A DNA stretch of 64,000 nucleotides, taken from assembly GCA_020444425.1 (NCBI GenBank), contig JAHLLB010000005.1:62001-126000 (forward strand), in the 5' to 3' direction. Shown here in pieces: positions 26,509 to 34,622 of the stretch. Position numbers and translations under genes: made by a program. The DNA is from a bacterium (GTDB taxonomy: Bacteria; Electryoneota; Electryoneia; Electryoneales; Electryoneaceae). The notes below the pieces were generated by a model. It searched no databases. It had not been told where the DNA came from and saw nothing but the letters and a program-made list of their open reading frames with translations. Numbering within the stretch: the first letter of the stretch is position 1; each line of letters begins with the position of its first letter.

Positions 26509-28245
26509 ATGCACCACATTTTGTTCATTTGCAAGGGTCCATCCGGCCGCAGTCAAATGGCGGCGGCCTTCGCGCGTCAACTCGCACCGGACAACGTCGA
26601 GATCCACGCCGCCAGCCTCGAGCCGGAGATGGTACACCCCGTCGCACGCAAGGTGATGGCGGAATCCGGTCTTGAAATTCCGGAATCCAGCCCGGCGATG
26701 CAGGAGCTGACCGCCACCAGCTTTGAGGCAGTGGTGACCGTGTGCGTGCGCCTGCAGGAACAAAATCCGCAATTCCCAGGCTCGCCGGCACGGATTCACT
26801 GGGGCTTGAGCGATCCGCTGGTACTGGTGAAGGGAAACGGCAAAGAACTCACCGACCATTTTCGCCGGGTACGTGACGAAATCCGTGACCGGGTCCGCAT
26901 CTTCTTCGAACAGGGCTACTTCGAGGCGATTGTCGAGCTGCAACTCAGCTACGGCAGGCTGCTGAACGCGATGACGGACGGTGTCATCGCCCACGACAAG
27001 CATCGCAAGATCTTCTTCTTCAACCACGCTGCCGAGGACATCACCGGCCTTTCCGCCGATGAAGCGCTCGGATCTGATTGCCACGCCATCATGCCGGGCC
27101 ATTTCTGCGGCAAGGATTGCGAGGTCTGCATGAAGAATCCGAACATCGACGTGCGCGCCGACATTCCGATCGAGTATCGCCGCAAGAATGGCGAAATGCG
27201 CAGCCTGCGCATGTCGATCATGCCGATGATGGACGCTGAGGACCAACGCACCGGCGCACTGATCCTGCTCCGTGACATGACCGAGATGAATCTGTTGCGG
27301 ACACGGCTGGAAGCCAGCCGTGGCTTCCAGGGTATCATCGGCCTGCACCCCTCGATGACCAAGATTTACGCCAACCTGCGCGAGGTGGCGAAGGTCAATG
27401 TGCCGATTCTCATTGAAGGTGAGAGCGGCACCGGCAAGGAATTGGTCGCTCAGGCGATCCACAAACTGAGCCCGCGCACGAACAAGCCGTTTGTTCCGGT
27501 CAACTGCGGCGCACTGCCCGAGGGTACACTGGAATCCGAACTGTTCGGGCATGTCAAGGGCGCATTCACCAGCGCCATCCGTGACAAGAAGGGACGGTTC
27601 GAGCTGGCGGACGGCGGCATCCTGTTCCTCGACGAAATTGGCGAAATCAGCCAGAAGCTGCAGGTGAAACTGCTGCGTGTGCTGCAGGAAAAGTCTTTTG
27701 AACGTGTCGGCGGGGAAGAGCCGGTCAATGTGGACGTGATGGTCATCTGCGCGACCAACCGCAACCTGAAACAACTCACCGACTCCGGCCAGTTCCGCCA
27801 GGACCTGTACTATCGCCTCGCGGTGGTACCGATCCGCATCCCGCCGCTGCGCGAACGCAAGACCGATATCCCCCTGCTGATTGAATACTTCATCGAGCAG
27901 TTTGCCAATGAGAACAACATGGCCGCCGATGGGATTTCCAGCAATTCATTGAACGCGCTGATGCAATACGCCTGGCCCGGGAATGTGCGTGAACTGTCCA
28001 ATGCCATCCACTACGCGATGATCAAATCGCAAGGCGGTGAGATTCAGGAGCACCATCTGTCACCGGAAATATCCAGTAACTCTGTGAAACAGGGTGGACC
28101 GAAACGCGGACGCCGTCCCAAGCTGAACCCCGCCGAGGTGGAACAGGCACTGAAGGAAGCCGGCGGCAACAAAGCCAAAGCCGCGGATTCCCTCGGGGTT
28201 AGCCGCACAACCCTGTACCGCTACATCGAAGAATTAAAAGTGTAA
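26509..28245 (+). CDS. Sigma-54 activator with ArsC/LMW-phosphatase-like and PAS domains
   Basis: A 578-residue protein with GGAG before ATG 26509. Residues 1-135 form a low-molecular-weight phosphatase/ArsC-like domain: P-loop C8-x5-R14 ([13 protein letters not shown]), Cys79 in VVTVC, and Asp102-Pro in GLSDP. Position 86, where thioredoxin-linked ArsC has its third cysteine, is Asn. Residues 145-265 are a PAS domain with four cysteines (C191, C200, C204, C207). The AAA+ domain has Walker A GESGTGKE (about 303), GAFTSA instead of GAFTGA (about 351), and FLDEIGEI. The C-terminus is a Fis-type helix-turn-helix ([20 protein letters not shown]). It probably senses a redox, oxyanion or phospho signal and activates the cytochrome locus just downstream, which begins with a sigma-54-like promoter. 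Confidence 0.88.
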   Translation: MHHILFICKGPSGRSQMAAAFARQLAPDNVEIHAASLEPEMVHPVARKVMAESGLEIPESSPAMQELTATSFEAVVTVCVRLQEQNPQFPGSPARIHWGLSDPLVLVKGNGKELTDHFRRVRDEIRDRVRIFFEQGYFEAIVELQLSYGRLLNAMTDGVIAHDKHRKIFFFNHAAEDITGLSADEALGSDCHAIMPGHFCGKDCEVCMKNPNIDVRADIPIEYRRKNGEMRSLRMSIMPMMDAEDQRTGALILLRDMTEMNLLRTRLEASRGFQGIIGLHPSMTKIYANLREVAKVNVPILIEGESGTGKELVAQAIHKLSPRTNKPFVPVNCGALPEGTLESELFGHVKGAFTSAIRDKKGRFELADGGILFLDEIGEISQKLQVKLLRVLQEKSFERVGGEEPVNVDVMVICATNRNLKQLTDSGQFRQDLYYRLAVVPIRIPPLRERKTDIPLLIEYFIEQFANENNMAADGISSNSLNALMQYAWPGNVRELSNAIHYAMIKSQGGEIQEHHLSPEISSNSVKQGGPKRGRRPKLNPAEVEQALKEAGGNKAKAADSLGVSRTTLYRYIEELKV

Positions 28246-28257
28246 TGATTACAGTTC

Positions 28258-28281
28258 TGTCCAGAAAATCATTTCTGGACA
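28258..28281. promoter_or_regulatory. Perfect palindrome TGTCCAGAAA/TTTCTGGACA, candidate activator site
   Basis: Ten-base perfect arms with an ATCA spacer, 13 bases after the regulator stop and about 230 bases before the sigma-54-like promoter. Half-site copies follow at 28289-28299 (TGTTCAGAAAA) and 28379-28389 (TGTTCAGGAAT). Placement and repetition fit an enhancer for the Fis-type activator; it could instead be a terminator, though it has no T-tract. Confidence 0.55.
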
Positions 28282-28390
28282 CATCGAGTGTTCAGAAAAT
28301 CCTTCCGACCTGTTAATCCTCAGTAATACAGCGGTATTAGAGCCTACCCGCAGACTTCGTGTGTACGAAAATTCCGAGTGTTCAGGAATG

Positions 28391-28418
28391 AATGTCACGG
28401 AATTGTCATGAATTGTCA
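28391..28418. promoter_or_regulatory. Helically phased AATTGTCA repeats
   Basis: AATGTCA (28391), AATTGTCA (28401) and AATTGTCA (28411) are spaced exactly 10 bases, one turn of DNA. They lie about 90-115 bases before the sigma-54-like promoter, a spacing seen for bound activators or bending proteins. Confidence 0.4.
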
Positions 28419-28507
28419 CACCATTATTTCGTTTTCACACCCCCTAAGTTTGTTAAATCCAGCTTTATCAGTCGGTTAACAGTTAGGAGTGTCTTACTTT
28501 GTGAAAA

Positions 28508-28522
28508 TGGCACACAATCTGC
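28508..28522 (+). promoter_or_regulatory. Candidate sigma-54 (-24/-12) promoter
   Basis: TGGCACACAATCTGC matches TGGCAC-N5-TTGC at all positions except C for the first T of the -12 element; the GG and GC are correctly spaced. Transcription would start near 28534, 20 bases before the first gene of the cytochrome locus and directly downstream of a sigma-54 activator gene. Confidence 0.7.
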
Positions 28523-28553
28523 CAAGGGATGGGCAACTGGAATGGAGTCCGTT

Positions 28554-28796
28554 ATGTCCGTCGAGAACCGCTACCTGCTGGAGATCCTGACCTTGAGTCA
28601 GCGGATGCTCGAAGTTGCGCACAAGGGAACTGAGGTTCGATCGGACACGGAAAGCGGTATCGTCTTTGGCACGTTGCACGATTACGCGATGCACTTGCGC
28701 AAACTTTCCCTGGAACAGATCAAGCGGCACCGTCAGATGGGATGGTTTGACGAAGACGACGAAAAAGCGCTGGATTTTTATCGCGGCACTTTGTGA
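28554..28796 (+). CDS. Small hypothetical protein leading the cytochrome operon
   Basis: An 80-residue protein. I chose ATG 28554, with GGAG six bases upstream; an ATG at 28542 is possible. The product has no signal peptide or cysteine and looks mostly helical, with many charged residues (LRKLSLEQIKRHRQMGWF, then DEDDEKALDFYRG). I do not recognise the family. As first gene behind the candidate sigma-54 promoter and 74 bases before the nonaheme cytochrome, it may be a cytoplasmic accessory or regulatory factor of the locus. Confidence 0.6.
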   Translation: MSVENRYLLEILTLSQRMLEVAHKGTEVRSDTESGIVFGTLHDYAMHLRKLSLEQIKRHRQMGWFDEDDEKALDFYRGTL

Positions 28797-28870
28797 ATTC
28801 GAAAACAAGCAGTAGCGTTGAAGTTACTTCGGCGGTTCAGGGCCGCCAAACATTCAGGAGGAAGCCCCCA

Positions 28871-30340
28871 ATGTTTCGTAACCTGTTAGTCATGATGCTT
28901 GCGATCATGCTGGCTTTTGTGCTCTTCGGCTGTGAAGGCGAAGAAGGCCCACAGGGTCCGGCGGGTCCGCAGGGTGAAGTGGGTGAAGATGGTGAAGACG
29001 GTGAAGACGGCAAGGATGCCACCACTGATCCGTACACGTTCATCGGTAACAACGGTGATGAATGCGCCCACTGCCATGGCGCGACCGTTGACGGCTGGAT
29101 GGGCACCGCCCACCCGAACGCTTATGCTGATCTCGAAGCTGAAGACCAGGAAAACCCGTACTGCCTGCAGTGCCATGTGACCGGTGTTGACGAAATGGTC
29201 GCGTTCGGCGCCACCGAATTCCCGGGTGGCGAAGACATGTACGGCTACGACAACTATTTCGGCGTTGAAGGCGATTCCGCTGCCATGCGTCGTGCAGCCC
29301 TCGAAGGCGTGCAGTGCGAAGCCTGCCACGGCGCCCTCGGCCCGCTGGACGGCGTTGGTGCGCACCGCGCTGAAGTCGGCCTCTCGACCATCTGGGAAGA
29401 TGTCGGCGGCGAAATTGAATTCGAATCCACCTGCATGCCGTGCCACGAGCGCCAGCTCGAAGAATGGCAGATGTCCGGCCATGCCAACGCCGGTGGCAAC
29501 CTCGAAGGTTTCCGCGAAGAGCATTATGCCGGCGGTTCCTGCGCCCCGTGCCATACGGGCGAAGGTTTCATCGCGGCCAACGATCCGGCGCATGCTGACT
29601 ACGACGGCCCGTACAGCTGGGTCGGTTGCCAGACTTGCCACGATCCGCACAATGCGAACAACCCGGGACAGCTGCGTAACGTCGATCCGGTCTACGTTGA
29701 ATTCCATCCTGGCTACGATCCGGAAGAAGATGGCGAGATGGGGACGATGGACGGCTACTTCGCCGGCCAGACCTGCGCCCAGTGCCACCACGCGCGTCGT
29801 GACACCGACAACGTGTTGAACCAGATCGCGGAAGGCTACGGTCACTTCGGTCCACACAGCTCGCCGCAGATGGACATGTTCATCGGTTATGGCTGCTACG
29901 AAATCGATGGATACGAGTACGAGCGTGAAAACTCGCACCAGAACGTCCTGAGCAACGAAGAAGAAAACGGCTGCGTGGCCTGCCACATGGTCCGCTTCGA
30001 AGAGCTGCACGGTGAAGAAGCTGAGCACGTTTACCACCAGTTCGCTCCGGAAGGCGCGGCCTGCTATGGTTGCCACAGCCTCGATCCGGGTGACTTCGAC
30101 AAGGGTGGCGTCCAGACCGACACCGAAGCCAAGATGAACGAGCTCGCGGCTGCCCTCGGCTACACGGACTACATGGACTTCGAAGCGAACTTCGACAGCC
30201 AGGCTGACGGCGTGACTGTGCCTGAGCGCGAAGCTGCCTACGCACTGGTGTTCGTCATCAGCGACGGTTCGCACGGCATCCACAACCCCAGCTACTCGAT
30301 GGATCTGTTGCAGAACGCCATCGATCACCTGGCGGAATAA
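28871..30340 (+). CDS. Nonaheme c-type cytochrome lipoprotein with collagen-like linker
   Basis: A 489-residue protein starting at ATG 28871 behind AGGAGGAA. The lipobox LFGC puts the lipidated cysteine at residue 21. It is followed by a short collagen-like and acidic linker (GPQGPAGPQGEVGEDGEDG), then nine CxxCH heme-binding motifs (CAHCH, CLQCH, CEACH, CMPCH, CAPCH, CQTCH, CAQCH, CVACH, CYGCH). The last 80 residues carry no heme. The acidic linker could extend the heme domain from the membrane, so this is a good candidate for the outer-surface or barrel-associated terminal reductase. It is the first cytochrome of the locus. Confidence 0.88.
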   Translation: MFRNLLVMMLAIMLAFVLFGCEGEEGPQGPAGPQGEVGEDGEDGEDGKDATTDPYTFIGNNGDECAHCHGATVDGWMGTAHPNAYADLEAEDQENPYCLQCHVTGVDEMVAFGATEFPGGEDMYGYDNYFGVEGDSAAMRRAALEGVQCEACHGALGPLDGVGAHRAEVGLSTIWEDVGGEIEFESTCMPCHERQLEEWQMSGHANAGGNLEGFREEHYAGGSCAPCHTGEGFIAANDPAHADYDGPYSWVGCQTCHDPHNANNPGQLRNVDPVYVEFHPGYDPEEDGEMGTMDGYFAGQTCAQCHHARRDTDNVLNQIAEGYGHFGPHSSPQMDMFIGYGCYEIDGYEYERENSHQNVLSNEEENGCVACHMVRFEELHGEEAEHVYHQFAPEGAACYGCHSLDPGDFDKGGVQTDTEAKMNELAAALGYTDYMDFEANFDSQADGVTVPEREAAYALVFVISDGSHGIHNPSYSMDLLQNAIDHLAE

Positions 30341-30407
30341 TCGGCAGTAGCAGACTGGACGGTACCATGCCAGACACCGTCACCGTCTGTATCGGTTGAC
30401 CATTACG

Positions 30408-30449
30408 GACGACCGCCGGCGCCCCCAACATCCGGCGCAGGCGGTTGTC
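30408..30449 (+). terminator. Strong hairpin inside the cytochrome locus
   Basis: GACGACCGCC pairs with GGCGGTTGTC (one G-U), with an inner GCGCC/GGCGC stem. It has no T-tract. It may lower read-through from the nonaheme gene into the barrel gene or protect the upstream mRNA 3' end. Confidence 0.5.
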
Positions 30450-30518
30450 TGCTTTCGAAGGTCAAGCTAACACGTTGCAATACATGGGCTTACTTCCTTT
30501 CCCAAATGGGAGGAACGC

Positions 30519-31784
30519 ATGAACAGGAATTGGGGACGCTGGACAATCGTCACCCTGACAGCCGTCGCACTGCTTGCTGTCGCGGGCACCGCAACGGCTG
30601 ACGATTTCCGGCTGAAAGGGTCCATCGGTGGCAGCGCCTACGGCTACCAGGATCCCGACAACCAGCACCACGTGTGGATGGTGCAGCAAACGAGCGCGTC
30701 GCTGTACAAGACGGGATCCCCGTGGTCCCTCCATTTCAGCGGCGGCTGGACCGGCGACAACGTCTATAAGGAAGGCGTGGAGGACGACGTCCTCCGCTTC
30801 ACCCGCGGCTACCTGCGCTACGGCGATCTCGGATCACCGGTGCGCGCGAAGCTCGGCCGCTTCTTCCTCGTCCGTGGTCCGGCGATCGGTGTGCTGGACG
30901 GCATTGATGTCAACTACCGCTTCAAGCACGGCGTAAACGTTGCCCTCTTTGGTGGCCTCTGGGGCCCGATCACCCGGGAATTCGAATTCGAAGATCCGGA
31001 TGAGTCGATGGCGTTCGGTGGTGAGGTCGGCTGGGTGGGACGTAACGTGCTCTGGGCACGCCAGACCCACATCGCACTCTCCTACGCGAACATCCAGCGT
31101 GACAAGGAAGAGCTGCGCAATCGGGTCGGCCTGCAGACCACGCACCGGTTCACCAATTCCATTACGTGGTACAACCTGTTCCGTTTCCGCACCGAGGGCA
31201 CCCCGCTGCGGCGCTTCATCAGCCGCCTGCGCATGAACGGCGAGATCTGCTCGCGGATGCTGGAAGTCTCGGCGATTTCGGCTGAAGCGCCGGATGAAAG
31301 CTACTTTGCCGACTTCGATGAAACGACATTCTTCCGTGTCCGTGCCGCCGCCGACCGCTGGTTGGTCAAGGACATGTGGGGCTTGGGATTTGACGTCGCA
31401 GCCCTGATGACCGACGAGCCCGGCTACCGCATCGGACCGTACGCCAAATTCCCGTTCGGCCGCATCGGCTACCGGTTCTACGCCGGCGATCAACCGACTG
31501 CGAACGGCTTCTGGGCCCAGGCCAATTACATGATGCTCGACCAGCTCGAAGTGTACGGCTACGGTTCATTCGCCAGCTACGAATGGGAAGCGTTCGACAA
31601 CACGAACGACGACGCAAGCGAAATCCTGTCGCTGTACGGCGGCGTCAACTACTACCCGGCTTTCTTGCACGGTGTGTCGATGAAACTCGAGTACCAGCAC
31701 TTCCAGACACCGCAGTACGATCAGGACCGCCGGGCGATGATTGGCCTGCGCTGGGGATTTGACACCGCGGAGGTGACACGATGA
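30519..31784 (+). CDS. Outer-membrane beta-barrel (porin-like) of the cytochrome locus
   Basis: A 421-residue protein with GGGAGGAAC before the ATG and signal peptide VTLTAVALLAVAGTATA. The mature part is rich in alternating aromatic and polar residues in strand-sized runs (FRLKGSIGGSAYGYQ, SWSL-type strands such as WSLHFSGGWTG, RIGYRFYAGDQ, LYGGVNYYPAF, AMIGLRWGF), as expected for a barrel of about 16 or more strands. It has no CxxCH motif. In porin-cytochrome conduits such as MtrCAB a barrel sheaths a multiheme cytochrome; this gene sits between two cytochrome genes and overlaps the next by four bases, so the same role is likely. Sequence similarity to MtrB is not obvious. Confidence 0.75.
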   Translation: MNRNWGRWTIVTLTAVALLAVAGTATADDFRLKGSIGGSAYGYQDPDNQHHVWMVQQTSASLYKTGSPWSLHFSGGWTGDNVYKEGVEDDVLRFTRGYLRYGDLGSPVRAKLGRFFLVRGPAIGVLDGIDVNYRFKHGVNVALFGGLWGPITREFEFEDPDESMAFGGEVGWVGRNVLWARQTHIALSYANIQRDKEELRNRVGLQTTHRFTNSITWYNLFRFRTEGTPLRRFISRLRMNGEICSRMLEVSAISAEAPDESYFADFDETTFFRVRAAADRWLVKDMWGLGFDVAALMTDEPGYRIGPYAKFPFGRIGYRFYAGDQPTANGFWAQANYMMLDQLEVYGYGSFASYEWEAFDNTNDDASEILSLYGGVNYYPAFLHGVSMKLEYQHFQTPQYDQDRRAMIGLRWGFDTAEVTR

Positions 31785-32608
31785 CGACGAAACACACCAT
31801 CCGCATCGCTGCCCTGCTGATCGGGCTGCTGACCATTGCCTGGTTCGCCATCGGCGGGAACTACGGCCACCTGAACTTCAACCATCCGCTACACGTCGCG
31901 GACGCCGGAATGGCCTGTGAAGACTGTCACGCAGGCATCATGGACACGATGCTCGACGACATGATCCCGGTGCCGAACCACGACACCTGCGAGATGTGCC
32001 ACGACGTTGACGACGATTGCGAAACCTGCCACGTCGGCGATCCGATGGCTGCGCCTGCGGTGTACGCCGGTACGAAGTACACAACCTTCGCGCACGGCAA
32101 CCACGGTGATCTCGACTGCGTCGCTTGCCACGGTCCCGCCGAAGAGATGGAACCCGGCTACCCCACCAGCGAAAGCTGCCAGGGTTGTCACGAGGATCTC
32201 GAGGTAACACCCTCGACGCACCGTCTTGAAACCTGGGTGCACGATCATGGCATGGACGCGATGATGAGCGAGAACGATTGCGCCGCCTGCCACACCCAGA
32301 ATACGTGCGACGACTGCCACCAGGGCGAAAATATCCTGGCGAACACCCCGCACCCGCCGGAGTGGCGCTTCACCCATTCGCTGGATACCATGTATGGCTC
32401 GGAATGCCTGTCCTGCCACGAAACCCGTGACGACTGCATCGCTTGCCACCGTGCGACCGTGCCGACGCCGCACCCGCTCGGGCCAACGTACGCCAACAAC
32501 GCGGACGGCGGTGAACACGTTGATGAGGCCAGCGCCTTCCTGCTCGCCTGCCTCGCGTGCCACGATGTCGAAAACCAGGACCCGGTCTGCGCCCGGTGCC
32601 ACCAGTAA
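31781..32608 (+). CDS. Undecaheme c-type cytochrome
   Basis: A 275-residue protein overlapping the barrel gene by ATGA, so coupled in translation. An N-terminal hydrophobic segment (IAALLIGLLTIAWFAIGG) is a signal peptide or membrane anchor. It has eleven CxxCH motifs (CEDCH, CEMCH, CETCH, CVACH, CQGCH, CAACH, CDDCH, CLSCH, CIACH, CLACH, CARCH), one heme per 25 residues, with the last only one residue from the C-terminus. Extra histidines (FNHPLHV, FAHGNHG) are candidate distal ligands. Such dense packing fits a wire-like electron carrier; by position it could thread the barrel, as MtrA does. Confidence 0.88.
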   Translation: MTTKHTIRIAALLIGLLTIAWFAIGGNYGHLNFNHPLHVADAGMACEDCHAGIMDTMLDDMIPVPNHDTCEMCHDVDDDCETCHVGDPMAAPAVYAGTKYTTFAHGNHGDLDCVACHGPAEEMEPGYPTSESCQGCHEDLEVTPSTHRLETWVHDHGMDAMMSENDCAACHTQNTCDDCHQGENILANTPHPPEWRFTHSLDTMYGSECLSCHETRDDCIACHRATVPTPHPLGPTYANNADGGEHVDEASAFLLACLACHDVENQDPVCARCHQ

Positions 32609-32620
32609 AGGAGACGGACC

Positions 32621-33589
32621 ATGCTGAAGAAACTTGATACACGCTGGCTCCTCCCGATCCTGGTACTGACCGTCGCCGGTCTGCTGACGGGCTGTGGGAG
32701 TGAAGTCGCGGATGACTGGGATCCAGCCTCGCCCGCCGAGGCACGGCACCCGTTTGGTGAAACCAGCCACGCATCGTACATGGTGGCCCAGGAGTACGAT
32801 TTCGCCCAGTGTACCGAATGTCACGGTGACGAGCTGCGCGGGGTCGAACTCGGCGATCCGATGGACCCGGTGCGCGCATGCACCGAATGCCACAACACCA
32901 ACAACCACTTCGTTTACTTCGACAATGCGTTCGAACACTCGCAGTGGATGAGTGAAAACGAATACATGATGGACGAGTGCTATACCTGCCATTCCGCGAC
33001 CAGTCAAGCCGCAGATCAGCTGGACGTCGACTTCGGCGGAAGCTGCTCGTCCGAAGGCTGCCACGACAGCGAACTCGGTGCCCTGGCCTGCAACACCTGC
33101 CACGGTGACTTCGAGGGCAGCGCGTCCGTCATGATCGACTGGGCTCCCGAAAAGGGCGCACACATGACGCACCTTGCCGGCAGCGGCTGGCGCGCGGAGA
33201 TGACCTGCGCCGACTGCCACAGGCAACCCACTCAGGCCGTCGCCAACGGTCACTACAACGATGACACACCGGGCATGGTCGAAATCCGTTTCGGCAGCAC
33301 CGCACGGACTGGCGATTTTGATCCGGAGTGGAAAACGGACACCAGCACCTGCTCCAACGTCTACTGCCACGGGGGTGGTGAGGTTGACTGGCGGCTGCAG
33401 AACGTTGAGTTCACCTGCACCTCGTGCCATATGTATCCGCCGCCGGTCGAGCAGGGCCACCCGGATAACGATGATTGTGTCTCGTGCCACGGGGCTGTCG
33501 TCGGTGCGGACGGTGATGATGCTGATACGTTCGTCGAGATCTTGAACGAAGATCTGCACATCAATGGATCTGTCAACTTCAACGAGTAG
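32621..33589 (+). CDS. Multiheme lipoprotein with CxxCH and CxxxxCH motifs
   Basis: A 322-residue protein, 12 bases after the previous gene, with AAAGGAGACGG as ribosome-binding site. The lipobox LTGC gives lipidated Cys25. Nine heme motifs are visible: seven CxxCH (CTECH twice, CYTCH, CNTCH, CADCH, CTSCH, CVSCH) and two of the longer CxxxxCH type (CSSEGCH, CSNVYCH). The CSNVYCHG string is the signature of the CxxxxCH/CxxCH domain known from Geobacter outer-surface cytochromes. It is likely attached to the outer membrane and part of the same conduit. Confidence 0.87.
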   Translation: MLKKLDTRWLLPILVLTVAGLLTGCGSEVADDWDPASPAEARHPFGETSHASYMVAQEYDFAQCTECHGDELRGVELGDPMDPVRACTECHNTNNHFVYFDNAFEHSQWMSENEYMMDECYTCHSATSQAADQLDVDFGGSCSSEGCHDSELGALACNTCHGDFEGSASVMIDWAPEKGAHMTHLAGSGWRAEMTCADCHRQPTQAVANGHYNDDTPGMVEIRFGSTARTGDFDPEWKTDTSTCSNVYCHGGGEVDWRLQNVEFTCTSCHMYPPPVEQGHPDNDDCVSCHGAVVGADGDDADTFVEILNEDLHINGSVNFNE

Positions 33590-33650
33590 TACAAGTAGAA
33601 ACACGGAACTTGAGGAAACCACATTTCCTTCACTAAGGAGGCATAGATAC

Positions 33651-34184
33651 ATGCGAAAGATCCTGATCTTGCTCCTCGCCATCTTCGTGGTGGGAGCCTA
33701 TAGCGCTGACGTGTTCGCGCAAGACCACGCGTTCATCGGTGCGAAAAAGTGTGGCATGTGCCACAAGGGCGAAAAGAAAGGCATGATCCTCGAGAAGTGG
33801 GAAGAAGGTCCGCACGCCAAGGCGTACGAAACCCTCGCCACCGATGAGGCGAAAGCCATCGCCACCGAAAAAGGCCTTGGCAACCCGCAGGAAGCGGCCG
33901 AATGTCTCAAGTGCCACGTCACCGGCCACGGCATGGACGCAAGCCTGACCGCCGATCTCGATATGGCCAACGGCATCTCCTGCGAAGCCTGCCACGGCGC
34001 TGGTGCCGACTACAAGTCGATGAAGATCATGAAAGATCGTGAAGCTTCCATCGCCGCAGGCATGGTCGCCGCGCCGAAAGAAGGTTGCGTGTCCTGCCAT
34101 AACGAAGAGAGCCCGACCTACAAACCGTTCGTCCTGGAAGAGTACTGGGCGGAGATCGAACACGGTCTTCCCGAGGGCGAATAG
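33651..34184 (+). CDS. Tetraheme periplasmic cytochrome (cytochrome c554-like)
   Basis: A 177-residue protein starting at ATG 33651 behind AAGGAGG, with signal peptide ILILLLAIFVVGAYSADVFA. It has four CxxCH motifs (CGMCH, CLKCH, CEACH, CVSCH). The arrangement FIGAKKCGMCHKGEKKG, then AAECLKCHVTGHG, then GISCEACHGAGADY matches the cytochrome c554/c-prime domain, where such proteins are soluble electron shuttles. It is probably the periplasmic link between the inner-membrane quinol-oxidising proteins encoded downstream and the outer-membrane cytochromes upstream. Confidence 0.88.
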   Translation: MRKILILLLAIFVVGAYSADVFAQDHAFIGAKKCGMCHKGEKKGMILEKWEEGPHAKAYETLATDEAKAIATEKGLGNPQEAAECLKCHVTGHGMDASLTADLDMANGISCEACHGAGADYKSMKIMKDREASIAAGMVAAPKEGCVSCHNEESPTYKPFVLEEYWAEIEHGLPEGE

Positions 34185-34233
34185 TGAGTCGTTTTCCGTG
34201 TGAAACTGCCGTCAGTCCCCCAGACGGCGTGTC

Positions 34234-34268
34234 GGCCTGCAGCCGTGGAGCCCCCAAGGCTGCAGGCC
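34234..34268 (+). terminator. Perfect 11-bp hairpin after the tetraheme gene
   Basis: GGCCTGCAGCC and GGCTGCAGGCC with a 13-base loop, about 50 bases after the stop. No T-tract. It divides the locus into an outer-membrane part and an inner-membrane part. Confidence 0.6.
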
Positions 34269-34509
34269 ACATTTCCACACGGTTTCTTGTCGTCAGAAGT
34301 TTGTGAAGATTTGCACGAGCGGGTGTCGGTGAAGCACCCGCTTCGTTGTTACAAACTTAGAGGTTCGGAGAGCTTAACAATCGGTATTGAGGAGGGTTCG
34401 TTATTATATTCACAATGGCTGGATTGATCGAACGGCAAGCGATACCACGAAATGCCGAATTCTGACGCCGGCCAGCCTGAGACCGATTGTTTCCATGCAC
34501 AAACAACTT

Positions 34510-34552
34510 CGTGAGGAATACCTCACGCACTTAACGGACCCCACAGGGGTCC
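34510..34552 (+). promoter_or_regulatory. Twin hairpins in the leader of the 19-heme gene
   Basis: CGTGAGG-AATA-CCTCACG (34510-34527) and GGACCCC-ACA-GGGGTCC (34536-34552), both perfect 7-bp stems, 70-110 bases before the start. The 34185-34622 gap has no supported gene; these could be leader-RNA control structures or protein sites for a second promoter. Confidence 0.5.
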
Positions 34553-34622
34553 ACGCGTTGAACGACACGACACGGCAAGACGGGGTTCTGTTCAACGTCT
34601 AACCTGGTGGAGATGGATTCAG

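Noticed and set aside
26275-27774. 499-codon minus-strand frame opposite the sigma-54 activator
   Set aside because: The plus strand carries all the domain motifs; the antisense frame has none.
28886-33682. Long minus-strand open frames opposite the cytochrome genes (28886-30328 and 31889-33682)
   Set aside because: They are shadows of GC-rich genes whose CxxCH-coding plus strand is unmistakable; no ribosome-binding site or known motif on the minus strand.
34387-34602. 71-codon frame in the leader of the 19-heme gene
   Set aside because: Two perfect hairpins occupy it and there is no good ribosome-binding site; a structured leader is more likely.
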